Counted from the first letter of the stretch, positions 8,889-19,273 are shown. The stretch: 64,000 nt of DNA from Promethearchaeia archaeon (GCA_029856145.1 JAHQWK010000020.1:62001-126000), one strand, 5' to 3'. Program-made: numbers and translations. The notes: generated by a model from the sequence alone, not told the origin.

Positions 8889-11489
8889 ATGGCACAAGGA
8901 ACAATTTATCCAAAAAGGTACAATTTTAAAGCGGTTCAAGAAAAGTGGATAAAATATTGGGATGAAAATAAGATATATGCATTTAATAAAGACCGAACAG
9001 ATGAAATTTTTACTATTGATACACCACCTCCCTTTGTAAGTGGAGTTTTACATATAGGACAATATCTAAATTACGCTTGGATTGATTTTGTAGCAAGGTA
9101 CCGTCGAATGAGAGAACAAAATGTATATTTTCCTCAAGGATGGGATTGTCATGGATTGCCTGTTGAGTTAGCAGTCACAAAGAATTATGGAATTTCTAAA
9201 GATGATCGAGAAAACTTCTTAGAGAAATGTAGAGAATGGGTAGAGAATAACATTGAAAATATGACAAAGCAATTGAATGATTTAGGGTATTCGACTGATT
9301 GGGAATATACTTATAGAACGATGAATGATGACTACAAACGAAAAGTTCAACTTTCACTCTTAGAATTCTATGAAAAAGGTATGCTTTATAGAGATAAATT
9401 TCCAACTCATTTCTGTGTAAATTGTGAAACATCTGTTGCAAAAGCAGAAGTAGGTTATCAAGAAGAGTTAGGAAAATTATGGTACATAAAATTACCAATT
9501 GTAGAGAGAGAAAATGAGTTTATTACTATTGCTACAACACGTCCTGAATACATGGAAGCTTGTGTTGCCGTAGTGATTCATCCAAATGATGAACGTTATT
9601 ACGACATTTCTGCTGCTAAAATAGAAATTCCATTCACGAATAGAACCGTTCGCGTTTATATGGATCCTTCAATTGATATGAATTTTGGTACTGGAGTTGT
9701 TTATGTCTGTACATATGGAGATGAAATGGACATTAAATGGAAAATTGAATATGACTTGGATGAGATCCAAATCTTTACTGAAGATGGTCATATGAATGAA
9801 AATTCTGTATATCAAGGTTTAACCATTATGGAAGCACGAGAGCAAATAGTTAAAGATCTTGATAAAAAAGGATTAATTGAAAAAATTGAAGACTATGAGC
9901 ATAATTTAATAATTCATTCAGAACGGTCATCTTGTAGAAAGCCAATAGAATATTTACCAGTCTATCAGTGGTTTATAAATGTGAAGGATTTTACACAGGA
10001 AATTATTGAATCTGGAGAAATTATGAAATGGTATCCTGAAAAACAAAAACAAAGATTAATAGATTGGGCAGAAGGATTAGATTGGAACTGGGTTATTTCA
10101 CGTCAGCGCTTTTTTGGTACCCCTATTCCATTTTGGTATTGCAAGGATTGCGGTGAAATTATCCCACCTAAAAGAGAGGATTTACCATTAAATCCTGTGA
10201 AAATTTCACCACCTATTAACCAGTGTTTAAAATGTAAAAGTAAAAATATCATAGGTGAAAACGATGTCTGTGATTGTTGGATTGATTCTAGTCTTACTCC
10301 CCTAGAAATATCAAAATGGACAGAAGATAATGAATTTTTTAAAAGAGCTTATATGGATGCTAAAGTTCATCGATCACAGGGTTATGAAATCATCCGTACT
10401 TGGTTGTTTTACACCTTATTTCGATGTAAAATATTAACTGGAAAAGCTCCTTTTTATGAAGCAATGATTAATGGAATGGTTGCTGGCCCAGATGGAAGAC
10501 ATATGTCAAAGAGTCTCGGGAACTATATTGCACCAGAGGAAGTGATGCCTGAATTTGGTTCTGATGCCATAAGATATTGGACAGCCATGGGTTCTTTAGG
10601 TGACGATTATCCGTTTGAATTTACTTGGATAAATCAACAAACTAAACAACCTGTTTCAGATAATTTTATTCTGAAAGAAAAACAAAAACTTCCAGAAGAT
10701 AAATTTAATAAGAAATACAGGAGAAAGTTTGAACAATTAATTGGTGCTTCAAGATTTTTAACTAAAATTTGGAATGCTTACAGATTTTTATTTTTAAATA
10801 TGAATAAGATTAAGATTGATAACATTAATGTTAATCCTAATGAACTATCAGCTATAGACAGTTATTTCTTTTCAGAATTTAACAAAAATTTAGATAAAAT
10901 TACAAAATATTTTGAGGAATATAATTGGCATGGAGCTATGATGATTTTACGTACTTTTTTCTGGAATGAGATTTGCGATAATTATGTTGAAGCAATAAAG
11001 CATAAATTTTATTCTAAAAATCAAGAAACGCGAGAGATTTCCTTAAAGAATGCATTAAACCTTTTTTACAAATTATTAACCATATCATCTGTTATAATGC
11101 CATTTATTTCAGAAGAAATTTACTCAATTCTCTATAAACAATTTAAACATCTAAAATCTGTTCATATAGCGAAATGGCCATTGCACTATGAAACGATTTC
11201 AGAAGATTCAGCTAATAATGGAAAATTAATTATTGAAATAATTAAAGTTCTAAGGATGCAAAAATCAAAGCTTCAAATACCTTTAAACCAAAGTATAAGA
11301 AAAGTCATTTTGATTTCAGATACAAATCAACTGAAAAAGATTGATAAATTAAAAAAAGATATTAAACAAACTCTTAGAATAGATAATTTAGAAATAATTG
11401 AGAAATCTCAGGAAAATAATATTAAAGAAAAATCAGATTTAAAACAAATTATTGAGGATTTGAATATCACAGTCTATTTTTTTAAGTAA
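8889..11489 (+). CDS. valS: Valyl-tRNA synthetase
   Basis: An 866-residue class Ia synthetase that charges tRNA-Val. The HIGH signature appears as HIGQ after PPPFVSGVL, and the KMSKS signature is HMSKS in GRHMSKSLGNYI. WDCHGLPVE and the editing-domain TTRPEY motif are both present. Length and signatures fit archaeal ValRS rather than the longer IleRS or LeuRS. Paired cysteines (CKDCG, CLKCKSK) suggest zinc binding near residues 420-455. It starts 32 bases after tRNA-Ala. The G/H change in HIGH (Q for H) is a minor oddity. Confidence 0.93.
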   Translation: MAQGTIYPKRYNFKAVQEKWIKYWDENKIYAFNKDRTDEIFTIDTPPPFVSGVLHIGQYLNYAWIDFVARYRRMREQNVYFPQGWDCHGLPVELAVTKNYGISKDDRENFLEKCREWVENNIENMTKQLNDLGYSTDWEYTYRTMNDDYKRKVQLSLLEFYEKGMLYRDKFPTHFCVNCETSVAKAEVGYQEELGKLWYIKLPIVERENEFITIATTRPEYMEACVAVVIHPNDERYYDISAAKIEIPFTNRTVRVYMDPSIDMNFGTGVVYVCTYGDEMDIKWKIEYDLDEIQIFTEDGHMNENSVYQGLTIMEAREQIVKDLDKKGLIEKIEDYEHNLIIHSERSSCRKPIEYLPVYQWFINVKDFTQEIIESGEIMKWYPEKQKQRLIDWAEGLDWNWVISRQRFFGTPIPFWYCKDCGEIIPPKREDLPLNPVKISPPINQCLKCKSKNIIGENDVCDCWIDSSLTPLEISKWTEDNEFFKRAYMDAKVHRSQGYEIIRTWLFYTLFRCKILTGKAPFYEAMINGMVAGPDGRHMSKSLGNYIAPEEVMPEFGSDAIRYWTAMGSLGDDYPFEFTWINQQTKQPVSDNFILKEKQKLPEDKFNKKYRRKFEQLIGASRFLTKIWNAYRFLFLNMNKIKIDNINVNPNELSAIDSYFFSEFNKNLDKITKYFEEYNWHGAMMILRTFFWNEICDNYVEAIKHKFYSKNQETREISLKNALNLFYKLLTISSVIMPFISEEIYSILYKQFKHLKSVHIAKWPLHYETISEDSANNGKLIIEIIKVLRMQKSKLQIPLNQSIRKVILISDTNQLKKIDKLKKDIKQTLRIDNLEIIEKSQENNIKEKSDLKQIIEDLNITVYFFK

Positions 11490-11510
11490 TAGAGATTTTT
11501 CAACAATTAT

Positions 11511-12320
11511 TTATCCTTCTCCTTCTTCATTTCCGTGTAGAGATTCAGTTTCAGTAGAGAGTTCATTATCATCTGGGGTTTCACTACTCGATACTTCTTC
11601 AATTCCTAATTGTGTAACCATAGCACGTTTCAAATCAGTTTTATTTTTTGGTAACCCAAACATATCTGCATATTTATCAGTGGTGGTTAGTTCGTGGGAT
11701 CTTCCCTTTTTTACAGCATTTATAAACCCATTATCTATGAGATATTTTACATGTTCATATGCGCCAGTACCTCTCAATTTAATAACCATTGATTTCAAAA
11801 CTGGCTGCTTCAAAGCAATAACTGTTAAAGTTCTCAAATATCTTTCTGCTATTGCTCCTCCTTTAGCAAATTTAGAAACTTTTTCAGTATATTCTGGTTT
11901 AATTTGCATTTGATATCTATCTCCAATTTGTGCAATGACAAGAGCAGTAGAGCGTTCTAAATAATCAAAAGCTACTTCATTTACTAATGCTTCCACTTCT
12001 TTCTTAGGAAGTTCCAATTTTGTCGATATTTCTTCTATGGTTAGGGGTCTTCCAGCAGCGTACAAAGAAGCTTCAATTAAATTTCGATGGAAAATCCTTA
12101 CTTGGTTTTTTAATAATTCTTCATCAAGAATTGTGGTTTCCGAAGTGTCTTCAATCAAATTGGTTTGTAAATCATCTTCTATATCTTCGGCTTCCTCAAA
12201 TTCTTCTATTAATGGAGTTTCTGATTTTAAACTAGATTCTCCACTTAAATTAATTTCTTCTATTTTTTCTAAATCTTCTTCTTGTTTATCATCAAGAGCA
12301 TTTTCGTGATTTTCTTCCAA
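11511..12320 (-). CDS. scpB: Segregation and condensation protein ScpB
   Basis: A 269-residue protein. Residues about 75-225 match the two winged helices of ScpB: LIEASLYAAGRPLTIEEIS at the first helix and LRTLTVIALKQPVLKS and LIDNGFINAVKKGRSHEL in the second. ScpB dimers bind the ScpA kleisin in the SMC-ScpAB loop-extruding complex. The first ~75 residues and the last ~30 are acidic, low-complexity extensions beyond the usual ~190-residue core. It is the last gene of the smc-scpA-scpB unit, 41 bases after scpA. Confidence 0.9.
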   Translation of the reverse strand: MEENHENALDDKQEEDLEKIEEINLSGESSLKSETPLIEEFEEAEDIEDDLQTNLIEDTSETTILDEELLKNQVRIFHRNLIEASLYAAGRPLTIEEISTKLELPKKEVEALVNEVAFDYLERSTALVIAQIGDRYQMQIKPEYTEKVSKFAKGGAIAERYLRTLTVIALKQPVLKSMVIKLRGTGAYEHVKYLIDNGFINAVKKGRSHELTTTDKYADMFGLPKNKTDLKRAMVTQLGIEEVSSSETPDDNELSTETESLHGNEEGEG

Positions 12321-12361
12321 ATTATCACCATATTTTATAATTAATCCAATAAATTTAGTTT

Positions 12362-13351
12362 TTATTTAACATTGACACTAAAATCTTGAAAATCTTCAAC
12401 TTGAGACAGAGTTAATTTATTCCCAGTTGATAGGAACATTAATGCTAGAAACATACGGACAAAAGAAAATATCCGCCCAATACCACTTTTCTCTTCATTT
12501 TTAATAATATCTGCCAATTCGTAAAATGTAGGTTCTTTATTATTTAGATTAATCGTAGCCTTAATTCGATTGTACCATGATTCATGCAGTTCTTCTACTG
12601 TTTGTTCTCTTCCGCTTATATGTTTAAGAAGTTCTTTAGGGAGTTGTGCTTTAGATTTCATTTGAATCCTTTGTTGTTTTATTTCTTCTTTTCTCATTCG
12701 TCTTCTTCTTAGTTTTTCTTTATTCTGCATAACTTCTATAATAGCAGATCTCATAGCATCAAATAATTCATCTTTTGTGGCTATTTGCATTTTAGGTTGA
12801 ATTGGTTGAGGTAATGCTTTTGGAATGGTCCTACCATGTGCTTGCCTGAATCTCTCCAACTCTTCTCTTTTTTGAATTTGTTCCTCTTCTCTAATTATAC
12901 TTGAAATTTTATAATGATGTAAAACTGCAGAAGTTTTAAGCGCAATTCCCGAAATTTTATAATTTATCAAGTCTTCGTGGAGCATTTTATCGAAAAATTC
13001 ATCAACTAATTTTGCTAAATCATAAAACGCAATTTCTGATTCTTTTGCTATTTCCGAATCTAATAGACTCGAAAATGGTGGTTTTTGCCAGAATTTTAAT
13101 TCAAGCTTTTCTTTCCTCAATAAAGCAAGATCTTCCTCATCATCAAATCCAGCAACTAGTTCTTCTTCTACTTCTTCAATTTCTTGAGATCTATCTGTAA
13201 ATTCAGGATGGGATACGACCTCTTGAAGTAAATCAATTATTTCTTTTTTCTTAGATTTAGAAGGTATTTTTATATTATTTTTCGAGGCAAATTCCTTGAG
13301 TTGTTTAACAGTCCAATCATTAAAATTATATTTTTTAGTAGAATTTTGTTC
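12362..13351 (-). CDS. scpA: Kleisin ScpA with an N-terminal SAP-like domain
   Basis: The kleisin core is easy to see: FWQKPPFSSLLDSEIA, EFFDKMLHEDLINYKISGIAL, and a C-terminal winged-helix segment with TFYELADIIKNEEK. The frame is open upstream of the TTG at 13120 back to an ATG at 13351, which adds 77 residues and gives 329. I prefer this start because residues about 12-45 (WTVKQLKEFASKN, then IPSKSKKKEIIDLL) resemble a SAP/helix-extension-helix DNA-binding motif, followed by an acidic linker. It begins 39 bases after smc. A shorter protein from TTG 13120 remains possible because no strong ribosome-binding site precedes the ATG. Confidence 0.82.
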   Translation of the reverse strand, partial: EQNSTKKYNFNDWTVKQLKEFASKNNIKIPSKSKKKEIIDLLQEVVSHPEFTDRSQEIEEVEEELVAGFDDEEDLALLRKEKLELKFWQKPPFSSLLDSEIAKESEIAFYDLAKLVDEFFDKMLHEDLINYKISGIALKTSAVLHHYKISSIIREEEQIQKREELERFRQAHGRTIPKALPQPIQPKMQIATKDELFDAMRSAIIEVMQNKEKLRRRRMRKEEIKQQRIQMKSKAQLPKELLKHISGREQTVEELHESWYNRIKATINLNNKEPTFYELADIIKNEEKSGIGRIFSFVRMFLALMFLSTGNKLTLSQVEDFQDFSVNVK

Positions 13352-13390
13352 ATTTTCTGATATACAATATCACCATTTTATATAATTTAA

Positions 13391-16300
13391 TTATTCTGTA
13401 ATCGTTGGTTCGACATCTTCCAGTTCAAGAAGTCTCTTGGCTTCCTCTTCTAAATCAACACTAAAAATATCTGTTATTCCACTTTGTTGCATTGATACGC
13501 CGTATATTCTATCTGAATTCACAATATTTTCTTCTCTGTGAGATATAACCATAAATTGAGCCTGCGAAGCGAATTCTTTTATGACCATTGAAACACGGTG
13601 AACGTTTGGACCATCGAGCGCAGCATCAATCTCATCCATTACGTAAAATGGAGCAGGATAAAATTCTTGAACTGCAAAAATGAAAGATAATGCTACAAGC
13701 GTTTTTTCCCCACCACTTAAAATTTCTAGTGAACTAATTTTCTTACCTCTTGGTCTTGCTTCGATAGAAATACCCCCTTCAAAAGGTTTATCTGGCCTAT
13801 CTAAGATCATTTTTGCAGAACCCCCTGGAGATAATTTCTGAAAAATCCTTGAAAATTCCCGATTAATTTCATGATAAGCTTTCATGAAAGTGCGAGTTTT
13901 TTCTAACTCAATTTTATCAATCGCATCAAGAATTGACTTTCTTTCTCTTTGAATTGTCTGTCGCCTCATATCTATTTCATCAAATCTTTCTTTGACTGTG
14001 TCATATTGTTGAATTGCCTTCAAATTCACGGGTTCAAGAGTTTTTTTCTTTTTTGTTAATTCCACGATATCCGACTGTAGTTCTGCTTCAATAAGATCAT
14101 CAGTTACTGGCGGCAATGAACCGTATTCTTTAGAACGCTGAAATAAGGTTTCTATTTGGTCAGTACACATTATCTTTTTGGACTCATAATTATTTATTTT
14201 AGAATTTTCCATAGAAAGATCTGATTTTAAATCTGTTATAACTTTCTGATATTGCTTTTGCTTTTTCCATGATTCATCTTTTTCTTGTATATACTTGTCA
14301 ATCTCTTTTTGTTTTTCATCTTTCTTCGCATTTTCATTAGCTAAATCTTCTTTCAATATTTCTAAGTCTTTTGTTATTGATTCAACTTGTTCTTCAGTAT
14401 CCTTTATATCTTGACCCAATCCTATTATCTTTTGTTCTCTCTCTTTATTTTTATTTAATTCATTTAATTTCCCTTGAGATCTTTGTAAATCTTTATTTAA
14501 TTTATTTAATTTTTTCTGAGCTGCTTTTTGAGATTCTAACTCTTGAGATTTTTCATCTCTTAAAGTATTTATAACCTGTTGCTTTTGATCTACATTTTTT
14601 TGAATTTCTTCAACTTGGGAATTTAATCCTTGCATATCATCTTGACAAGTCTTAATTCTATTATTAGCATCTACGTTCTCTTTTTTAATATCTTCAATAG
14701 TGGTGATAATCCTCATCACATTTTGAAGTGCTCTTAGACGGTCCATTGTATCTTCAAGGATTTTGTTTTCAGCATCTATCTGTTTTCGCAAATTCTCGGT
14801 TATTTCCCAGAAATTTTCTTTTCGAATAAGAAGCTCATCAATATTCTTTTGTAGTGAATTTTGTTCAACTTGAATATTTTTTATGTTTTCTTCTGTTTTG
14901 ACTATTATGTTTTTCTTTTCTTCAATAAGAAAATTCAATTTTTCTACATTACCATCAATCTCTACGATATTATCAAATAAATTCGTAATTCCGTGTAATT
15001 CTTGTAACTTTTCTCTTAAATTTTCTAATTCCTTTTGCTTTTTATCAATATCATCTTGAATTTTAGATATATTATCCCAATAGGTATCCTTAAGTTCTTT
15101 CAATTTAATTATCTCAGAATCCAAGTTATTGACTTCTAATTGTCTATTATCGATAATTTCCTTTCTTTCATTTATTTCTTCTTCTGCTTTTTTAATTCTT
15201 TCATTTAATTCAGATTTTCTTTTACCAATTTCTTCAAGTCTTTTATTATAAGATGAAAGGTTTTCAGAAAAATGCTTTACTTGGATTCTAGCCTCAGTTA
15301 ATTGTTGCTCATTTTTATTAAAATCATCTGTTTGAGATTTAATGCTTGCTGAGATCTCTTCCAATTGTTTATATAATTCTTGGCTTTTAGACATAGTTAA
15401 TTTTCTTAAAGAGAGATATACATTTTCAAGAATTTCCATTAGGTCTTGAACAAAATTATCAAATCTAATCGTCGAAGATTGGACTTCAACATCAGCGGAT
15501 TCTTTTACTTTTTCGATTAATTGACTAATTGTATCATCAGCATTATCTGTAAATAACTTTAAAGTTTGCATAATAGAACTAAACATATTTGTCATTTCAG
15601 TAGGTTTTTCTGTATCGGCACCAATGTCCTCAACTGATTTCATAATATCAATTATATCTAGAATAAATTTTTTGAAATCTTCTGCAGAGGTTTCAATTGC
15701 TTCTGCATTTGATTGTTGTATATTACTTTTAATAGATTCTACTGAAATGTTAATATTCTGGGTAAGCATGTTTAAAATTTGAAGAATTCCGGTAATATCT
15801 TTTGTATTTTTATCATATTCTTCTTCAGAAACTTCAATTTTCTTAAGGAGATTTTCTCGTTCTTGTGAAAGATCTTGTAACCGTCTTTGAATATTTTCTT
15901 TTCTGGATTCAGATTTTTCTGATTCACTTGTGACTTTTGAAAGAGTTTTACTTAAGGAATCAATTTGTAGTTCTAATTTATTCTTTTCTCGATCTAATTT
16001 TGTTAATTCTTTTGTAAGGATTTTTAATTCTGTATTGATATTATCAATCTTTGCATTGTTATCATTGATTTCAGATTCAAATGAATAATTCTTCATTTTC
16101 ATTAATTCTAAGTCTTGTTCATTTTTCCTATAGATTGAGTTTTCTTGCTTTAATTTCACTTTTAGATCGTTTAAATCTTTGTTAATATCCTCATTTTCTT
16201 TCAATAATTCTTTTACAGCTTTTTCAGCATCTCTACCTTCACTTAAATCAGTAATTTTCTTCTCGATAGAAATTTTCTTTTCATTTAATTGTTGGATATT

Positions 16301-17842
16301 CGCTTGATTCATTTTAATTTCAGTATTTAATGATGATAAAGAAGCTTGAAAATCTGTCAATTTTGAATTTAATTGATTTTTTACTGCTTGAATACTATTT
16401 ATATTGTTTTCTAAATCTTTTTGACTTTGATTTTCTTTAGATATTTTGGCATTTAAGTCATTAATTCGTTTTCTAATTTCTGATTCTGTCTTTTTTGTTG
16501 CTTCAATGGCTTCATCAATACTTTCGGTATCTTTTTTCAATTTTTCTAGCTCAGTTTCTAATTTTTGCTTCTTTTCCTCATTCTTTTTTATAGTTCCTCT
16601 GAGCATCTTAATTTGAGCGTTATTAGATGAAATATTTTGTTGTATTTTGGAGATTTCTGCTTTAAAAAGAGATTTTTCATCATCAGTATTTTTTATTTGA
16701 AGATCCAAATCAGCTTGGTTTTGCTGTCTTTTTTCAATTTCTTTTTTGGCCTCTTCTATATGATTCTCATAATCTAAAATTTCATTTGAAACACTTTCTA
16801 TTAATGAATCAAAAGTTTGTCCCTCTTCAAGCTTCATTTGTTTACTTTCTAAAGTTCCAATTTCATTAACTAATTTTTCGATTGATTTTTGAGCTAAATT
16901 TAGTGTAGTTTGACTTGATGAAATTTGTGTCTTTACTTGGGTAATATTTTCAGTAATTTGCTCTCTCTCTTTTTCTTTCTCGGTAATTGTTTTTTGAATA
17001 TTATCCATAACAAGTGATTCTTGTTTTAAGATATCTTCTTGTCTATTGATTTTTTCTTGTAATTCTTCAATGATTTTTAAAGAATTTTCGATTTTTCTTT
17101 CTAAATCATCTTCCTCTTGCCGTAACTTTGAAATTTTTAAAGCAATCAACTGAGAATTTAAAAAATTTATTTGATCATCTAATTCCTTCCAAGCTAAAGC
17201 ATCGTTTTTCTCCTTTTCCACTTTTTTCAACTGAGAAGAAACTTCTTTAAAGATCGCTTCAAATTGTCCTAAATCTCTTTCTGCTTTTTCCAATTCTTTT
17301 AACGTAGCATCTTTCATTTCATCATATTTTTGAAGTCCGATTAATTCTTCAATAAATCTTCTACGATCTTCTGCATTCATATGAGTTAATTCCACAATTT
17401 TTCCTTGAAGGACAAATTGATTACTTCCATCTGGATCGATATTAGCCGCTGCTAACGCATTAAGAATTTGTTGGCGAGTAGTTTTTTTTCCATTCATTTT
17501 ATAGCCACCACCACCACCTCTCTTGATAGTTCGAGTAATTTCAAAATCAATGGTGCCTCCTGGAAAAGCATTTTCAGAATTATCGAAATATAGTGTGACA
17601 GAAGCTCTTTGAGAGGGATTTTTTCCTCTTGAACCCGCGAAGATGAGATCTTCAAGACTTTTTGCTCTCATAGTTTTCTTACTTAACCTACCTAACGCGA
17701 AACAAAGAGCATCTATAATATTAGACTTACCTGCCCCATTTGGTCCAACGATGCACGTAAATCCACTAGAAAGTCGAATTGTAACAGTTCTATCTCCAAA
17801 ACTTTTAAAACCACTCATTGAAATTTTTTTAATATAAGTCAA
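13391..17842 (-). CDS. smc: Chromosome segregation ATPase SMC, enlarged
   Basis: Residues 1-170 form the N-terminal head with Walker A GPNGAGKS (33-40). Residues about 1310-1450 form the C-terminal head with signature LSGGEK (1375-1380) and Walker B VMDEIDAALD. Between them lie two coiled-coil arms of about 500 and 475 residues around a central block at about 675-815. At 1483 residues it exceeds usual SMC lengths (about 1150-1250). The central block lacks the glycine-rich pattern I expect of an SMC hinge. It is the first gene of smc-scpA-scpB. The SMC identity is firm because both heads and the kleisin neighbours are present; Rad50 would carry a zinc hook, which is absent. Confidence 0.95.
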   Translation of the reverse strand: MTYIKKISMSGFKSFGDRTVTIRLSSGFTCIVGPNGAGKSNIIDALCFALGRLSKKTMRAKSLEDLIFAGSRGKNPSQRASVTLYFDNSENAFPGGTIDFEITRTIKRGGGGGYKMNGKKTTRQQILNALAAANIDPDGSNQFVLQGKIVELTHMNAEDRRRFIEELIGLQKYDEMKDATLKELEKAERDLGQFEAIFKEVSSQLKKVEKEKNDALAWKELDDQINFLNSQLIALKISKLRQEEDDLERKIENSLKIIEELQEKINRQEDILKQESLVMDNIQKTITEKEKEREQITENITQVKTQISSSQTTLNLAQKSIEKLVNEIGTLESKQMKLEEGQTFDSLIESVSNEILDYENHIEEAKKEIEKRQQNQADLDLQIKNTDDEKSLFKAEISKIQQNISSNNAQIKMLRGTIKKNEEKKQKLETELEKLKKDTESIDEAIEATKKTESEIRKRINDLNAKISKENQSQKDLENNINSIQAVKNQLNSKLTDFQASLSSLNTEIKMNQANIQQLNEKKISIEKKITDLSEGRDAEKAVKELLKENEDINKDLNDLKVKLKQENSIYRKNEQDLELMKMKNYSFESEINDNNAKIDNINTELKILTKELTKLDREKNKLELQIDSLSKTLSKVTSESEKSESRKENIQRRLQDLSQERENLLKKIEVSEEEYDKNTKDITGILQILNMLTQNINISVESIKSNIQQSNAEAIETSAEDFKKFILDIIDIMKSVEDIGADTEKPTEMTNMFSSIMQTLKLFTDNADDTISQLIEKVKESADVEVQSSTIRFDNFVQDLMEILENVYLSLRKLTMSKSQELYKQLEEISASIKSQTDDFNKNEQQLTEARIQVKHFSENLSSYNKRLEEIGKRKSELNERIKKAEEEINERKEIIDNRQLEVNNLDSEIIKLKELKDTYWDNISKIQDDIDKKQKELENLREKLQELHGITNLFDNIVEIDGNVEKLNFLIEEKKNIIVKTEENIKNIQVEQNSLQKNIDELLIRKENFWEITENLRKQIDAENKILEDTMDRLRALQNVMRIITTIEDIKKENVDANNRIKTCQDDMQGLNSQVEEIQKNVDQKQQVINTLRDEKSQELESQKAAQKKLNKLNKDLQRSQGKLNELNKNKEREQKIIGLGQDIKDTEEQVESITKDLEILKEDLANENAKKDEKQKEIDKYIQEKDESWKKQKQYQKVITDLKSDLSMENSKINNYESKKIMCTDQIETLFQRSKEYGSLPPVTDDLIEAELQSDIVELTKKKKTLEPVNLKAIQQYDTVKERFDEIDMRRQTIQRERKSILDAIDKIELEKTRTFMKAYHEINREFSRIFQKLSPGGSAKMILDRPDKPFEGGISIEARPRGKKISSLEILSGGEKTLVALSFIFAVQEFYPAPFYVMDEIDAALDGPNVHRVSMVIKEFASQAQFMVISHREENIVNSDRIYGVSMQQSGITDIFSVDLEEEAKRLLELEDVEPTITE

Positions 17843-18018
17843 AATTTATCTCCATTTCTACTCTTCATTATTAAAAAAATAGTGTGATTACACCTATAAA
17901 TATTATAATATACGATATAAAAAAAAACTAATTTTCGTTTTCCAGTTTTAAAAATGATACCCAGTTAATTTTTTCTACTCAAACTAAAAATTATCAGATT
18001 TTACATTAAATATTTTTA

Positions 18019-19209
18019 TTACTGATTAAAAATCGTATCAATTATAACCTTTATTTGTTTGGGGTTTATTATTGTAAAGAAAAAATCACAATTTATATTG
18101 TTAAAACCTTTATAAGCATTGTTTTTATAATTAGTTCTTTTTGAGGGTTTAATAATCCCCATATTTAACATCTCTTCAATTAGACTATAAAACTCATTAT
18201 TATTTTTTATACATTCTAAAGATTCACAAGAAAGTTCATAGCATTCCATTAATTCATTAAAGGAAATGTAATAATTCATTTTGCTTACAAAAAAATTCGA
18301 AAGATTATCTAAGAATACAACAGTTAATATATCCTCTTCCGAAAGATAATTTATTATGCTAAATTCATCAGAGATTTGAAATGTATCAAATTCATTCTGG
18401 CAAATTTCTAATAACTCAAAATTACAAGCCCCTTTATTATTTTTTATTGTTGGATATATATCTCGAAGAATTTCAATTCCTTTTCCGGGAACAGGGACAT
18501 ATTCTTCACAAATTAAATCTGTTATATATCTAATTAAGTCTTTATCAATTTCATGTGAAAAACTTAATAGAACTCTTTGTTTAAGAATAGAATAAAGCTC
18601 ATGATATGAGAAAAAGTCTAATTTATGTTTAAAATCAAATTCAGAAAGTAAATCCATTGTACCTGGTTTTAAAAATTTATTTACTGTAGAAATTAAAGTA
18701 ATATTTGTTTCTTTACTAAATTGTAAGAATTTATGAAATATTTCAGGCTCTAAATATTCAATATTATTAAAAATAAAGAACAAATGAGAATCAGTTTTAT
18801 TACAAATAAATTTAAAAGTATTCCATAAGTGGGCAATGTTTGAATTTAAGATGGTTCGATAATCGAAGTTAAAATTAGAAAAGCTTGTTAATTCATTTAA
18901 TAGTGAAAAAATTAATTCTTCAATTTCTTTTTCTTTGCAATCTACACAAACTTTATTAATTTTAAAACAATCTTTGTTTTGCATTAAAAGATCGTTTATT
19001 ACTTTATTTACTATTACTTTTTTCCCAATCCCATTCATTCCGTGATAAAGAACGTTAAGGCAAAACTCGTCAGAAATCGAATCATTTAAAATCGAAAGTA
19101 AAGAATTTTCTTCTTTTTTTCTGTATAATAAGCGTGGTGGGATATAATTTGGGTCAAAGAGAGCTTTGGGGCCTATATAATTTTTATTTACATTGGATTT
19201 TATTATCAA
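18019..19209 (-). CDS. Orc1/Cdc6-like AAA+ protein with degenerate ATPase motifs
   Basis: A 396-residue protein. The N-terminal PNYIPPRLLYRKKEENSLL is the classic entry to Orc1/Cdc6, followed by an AAA+ fold and a C-terminal winged-helix-like region. The P-loop GMNGIGKKV lacks the Ser/Thr after the catalytic Lys. The Walker B position reads FIFNNIEYL, with Asn-Asn where the family has Asp-Glu. A sensor-1-like TVN remains. It may therefore bind ATP poorly or not hydrolyse it. Orc1/Cdc6 proteins mark replication origins and recruit MCM. Here the gene lies just downstream of a GC-rich hairpin (19258-19273) and next to smc. An active paralogue elsewhere in the genome would be expected. Confidence 0.72.
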   Translation of the reverse strand: MIIKSNVNKNYIGPKALFDPNYIPPRLLYRKKEENSLLSILNDSISDEFCLNVLYHGMNGIGKKVIVNKVINDLLMQNKDCFKINKVCVDCKEKEIEELIFSLLNELTSFSNFNFDYRTILNSNIAHLWNTFKFICNKTDSHLFFIFNNIEYLEPEIFHKFLQFSKETNITLISTVNKFLKPGTMDLLSEFDFKHKLDFFSYHELYSILKQRVLLSFSHEIDKDLIRYITDLICEEYVPVPGKGIEILRDIYPTIKNNKGACNFELLEICQNEFDTFQISDEFSIINYLSEEDILTVVFLDNLSNFFVSKMNYYISFNELMECYELSCESLECIKNNNEFYSLIEEMLNMGIIKPSKRTNYKNNAYKGFNNINCDFFFTIINPKQIKVIIDTIFNQ

Positions 19210-19257
19210 TTTTTTAGCCTTTGTTTAAAATGATTTTAGACATATGTATTTAAACCC

Positions 19258-19273
19258 CACCCCCAGAGGGGTG
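19258..19273. promoter_or_regulatory. GC-rich 6-4-6 inverted repeat upstream of the orc1/cdc6-like gene
   Basis: CACCCC and GGGGTG flank a CAGA loop, an exception in this AT-rich background, 49 bases before the start at 19209. G-tracts in inverted pairs occur in archaeal origin recognition boxes beside orc1/cdc6 genes. A transcription signal is an alternative. Confidence 0.4.

Noticed and set aside
13391..17842. Rad50 instead of SMC
   Set aside because: No CxxC zinc hook is present at the apex, and scpA and scpB follow directly.
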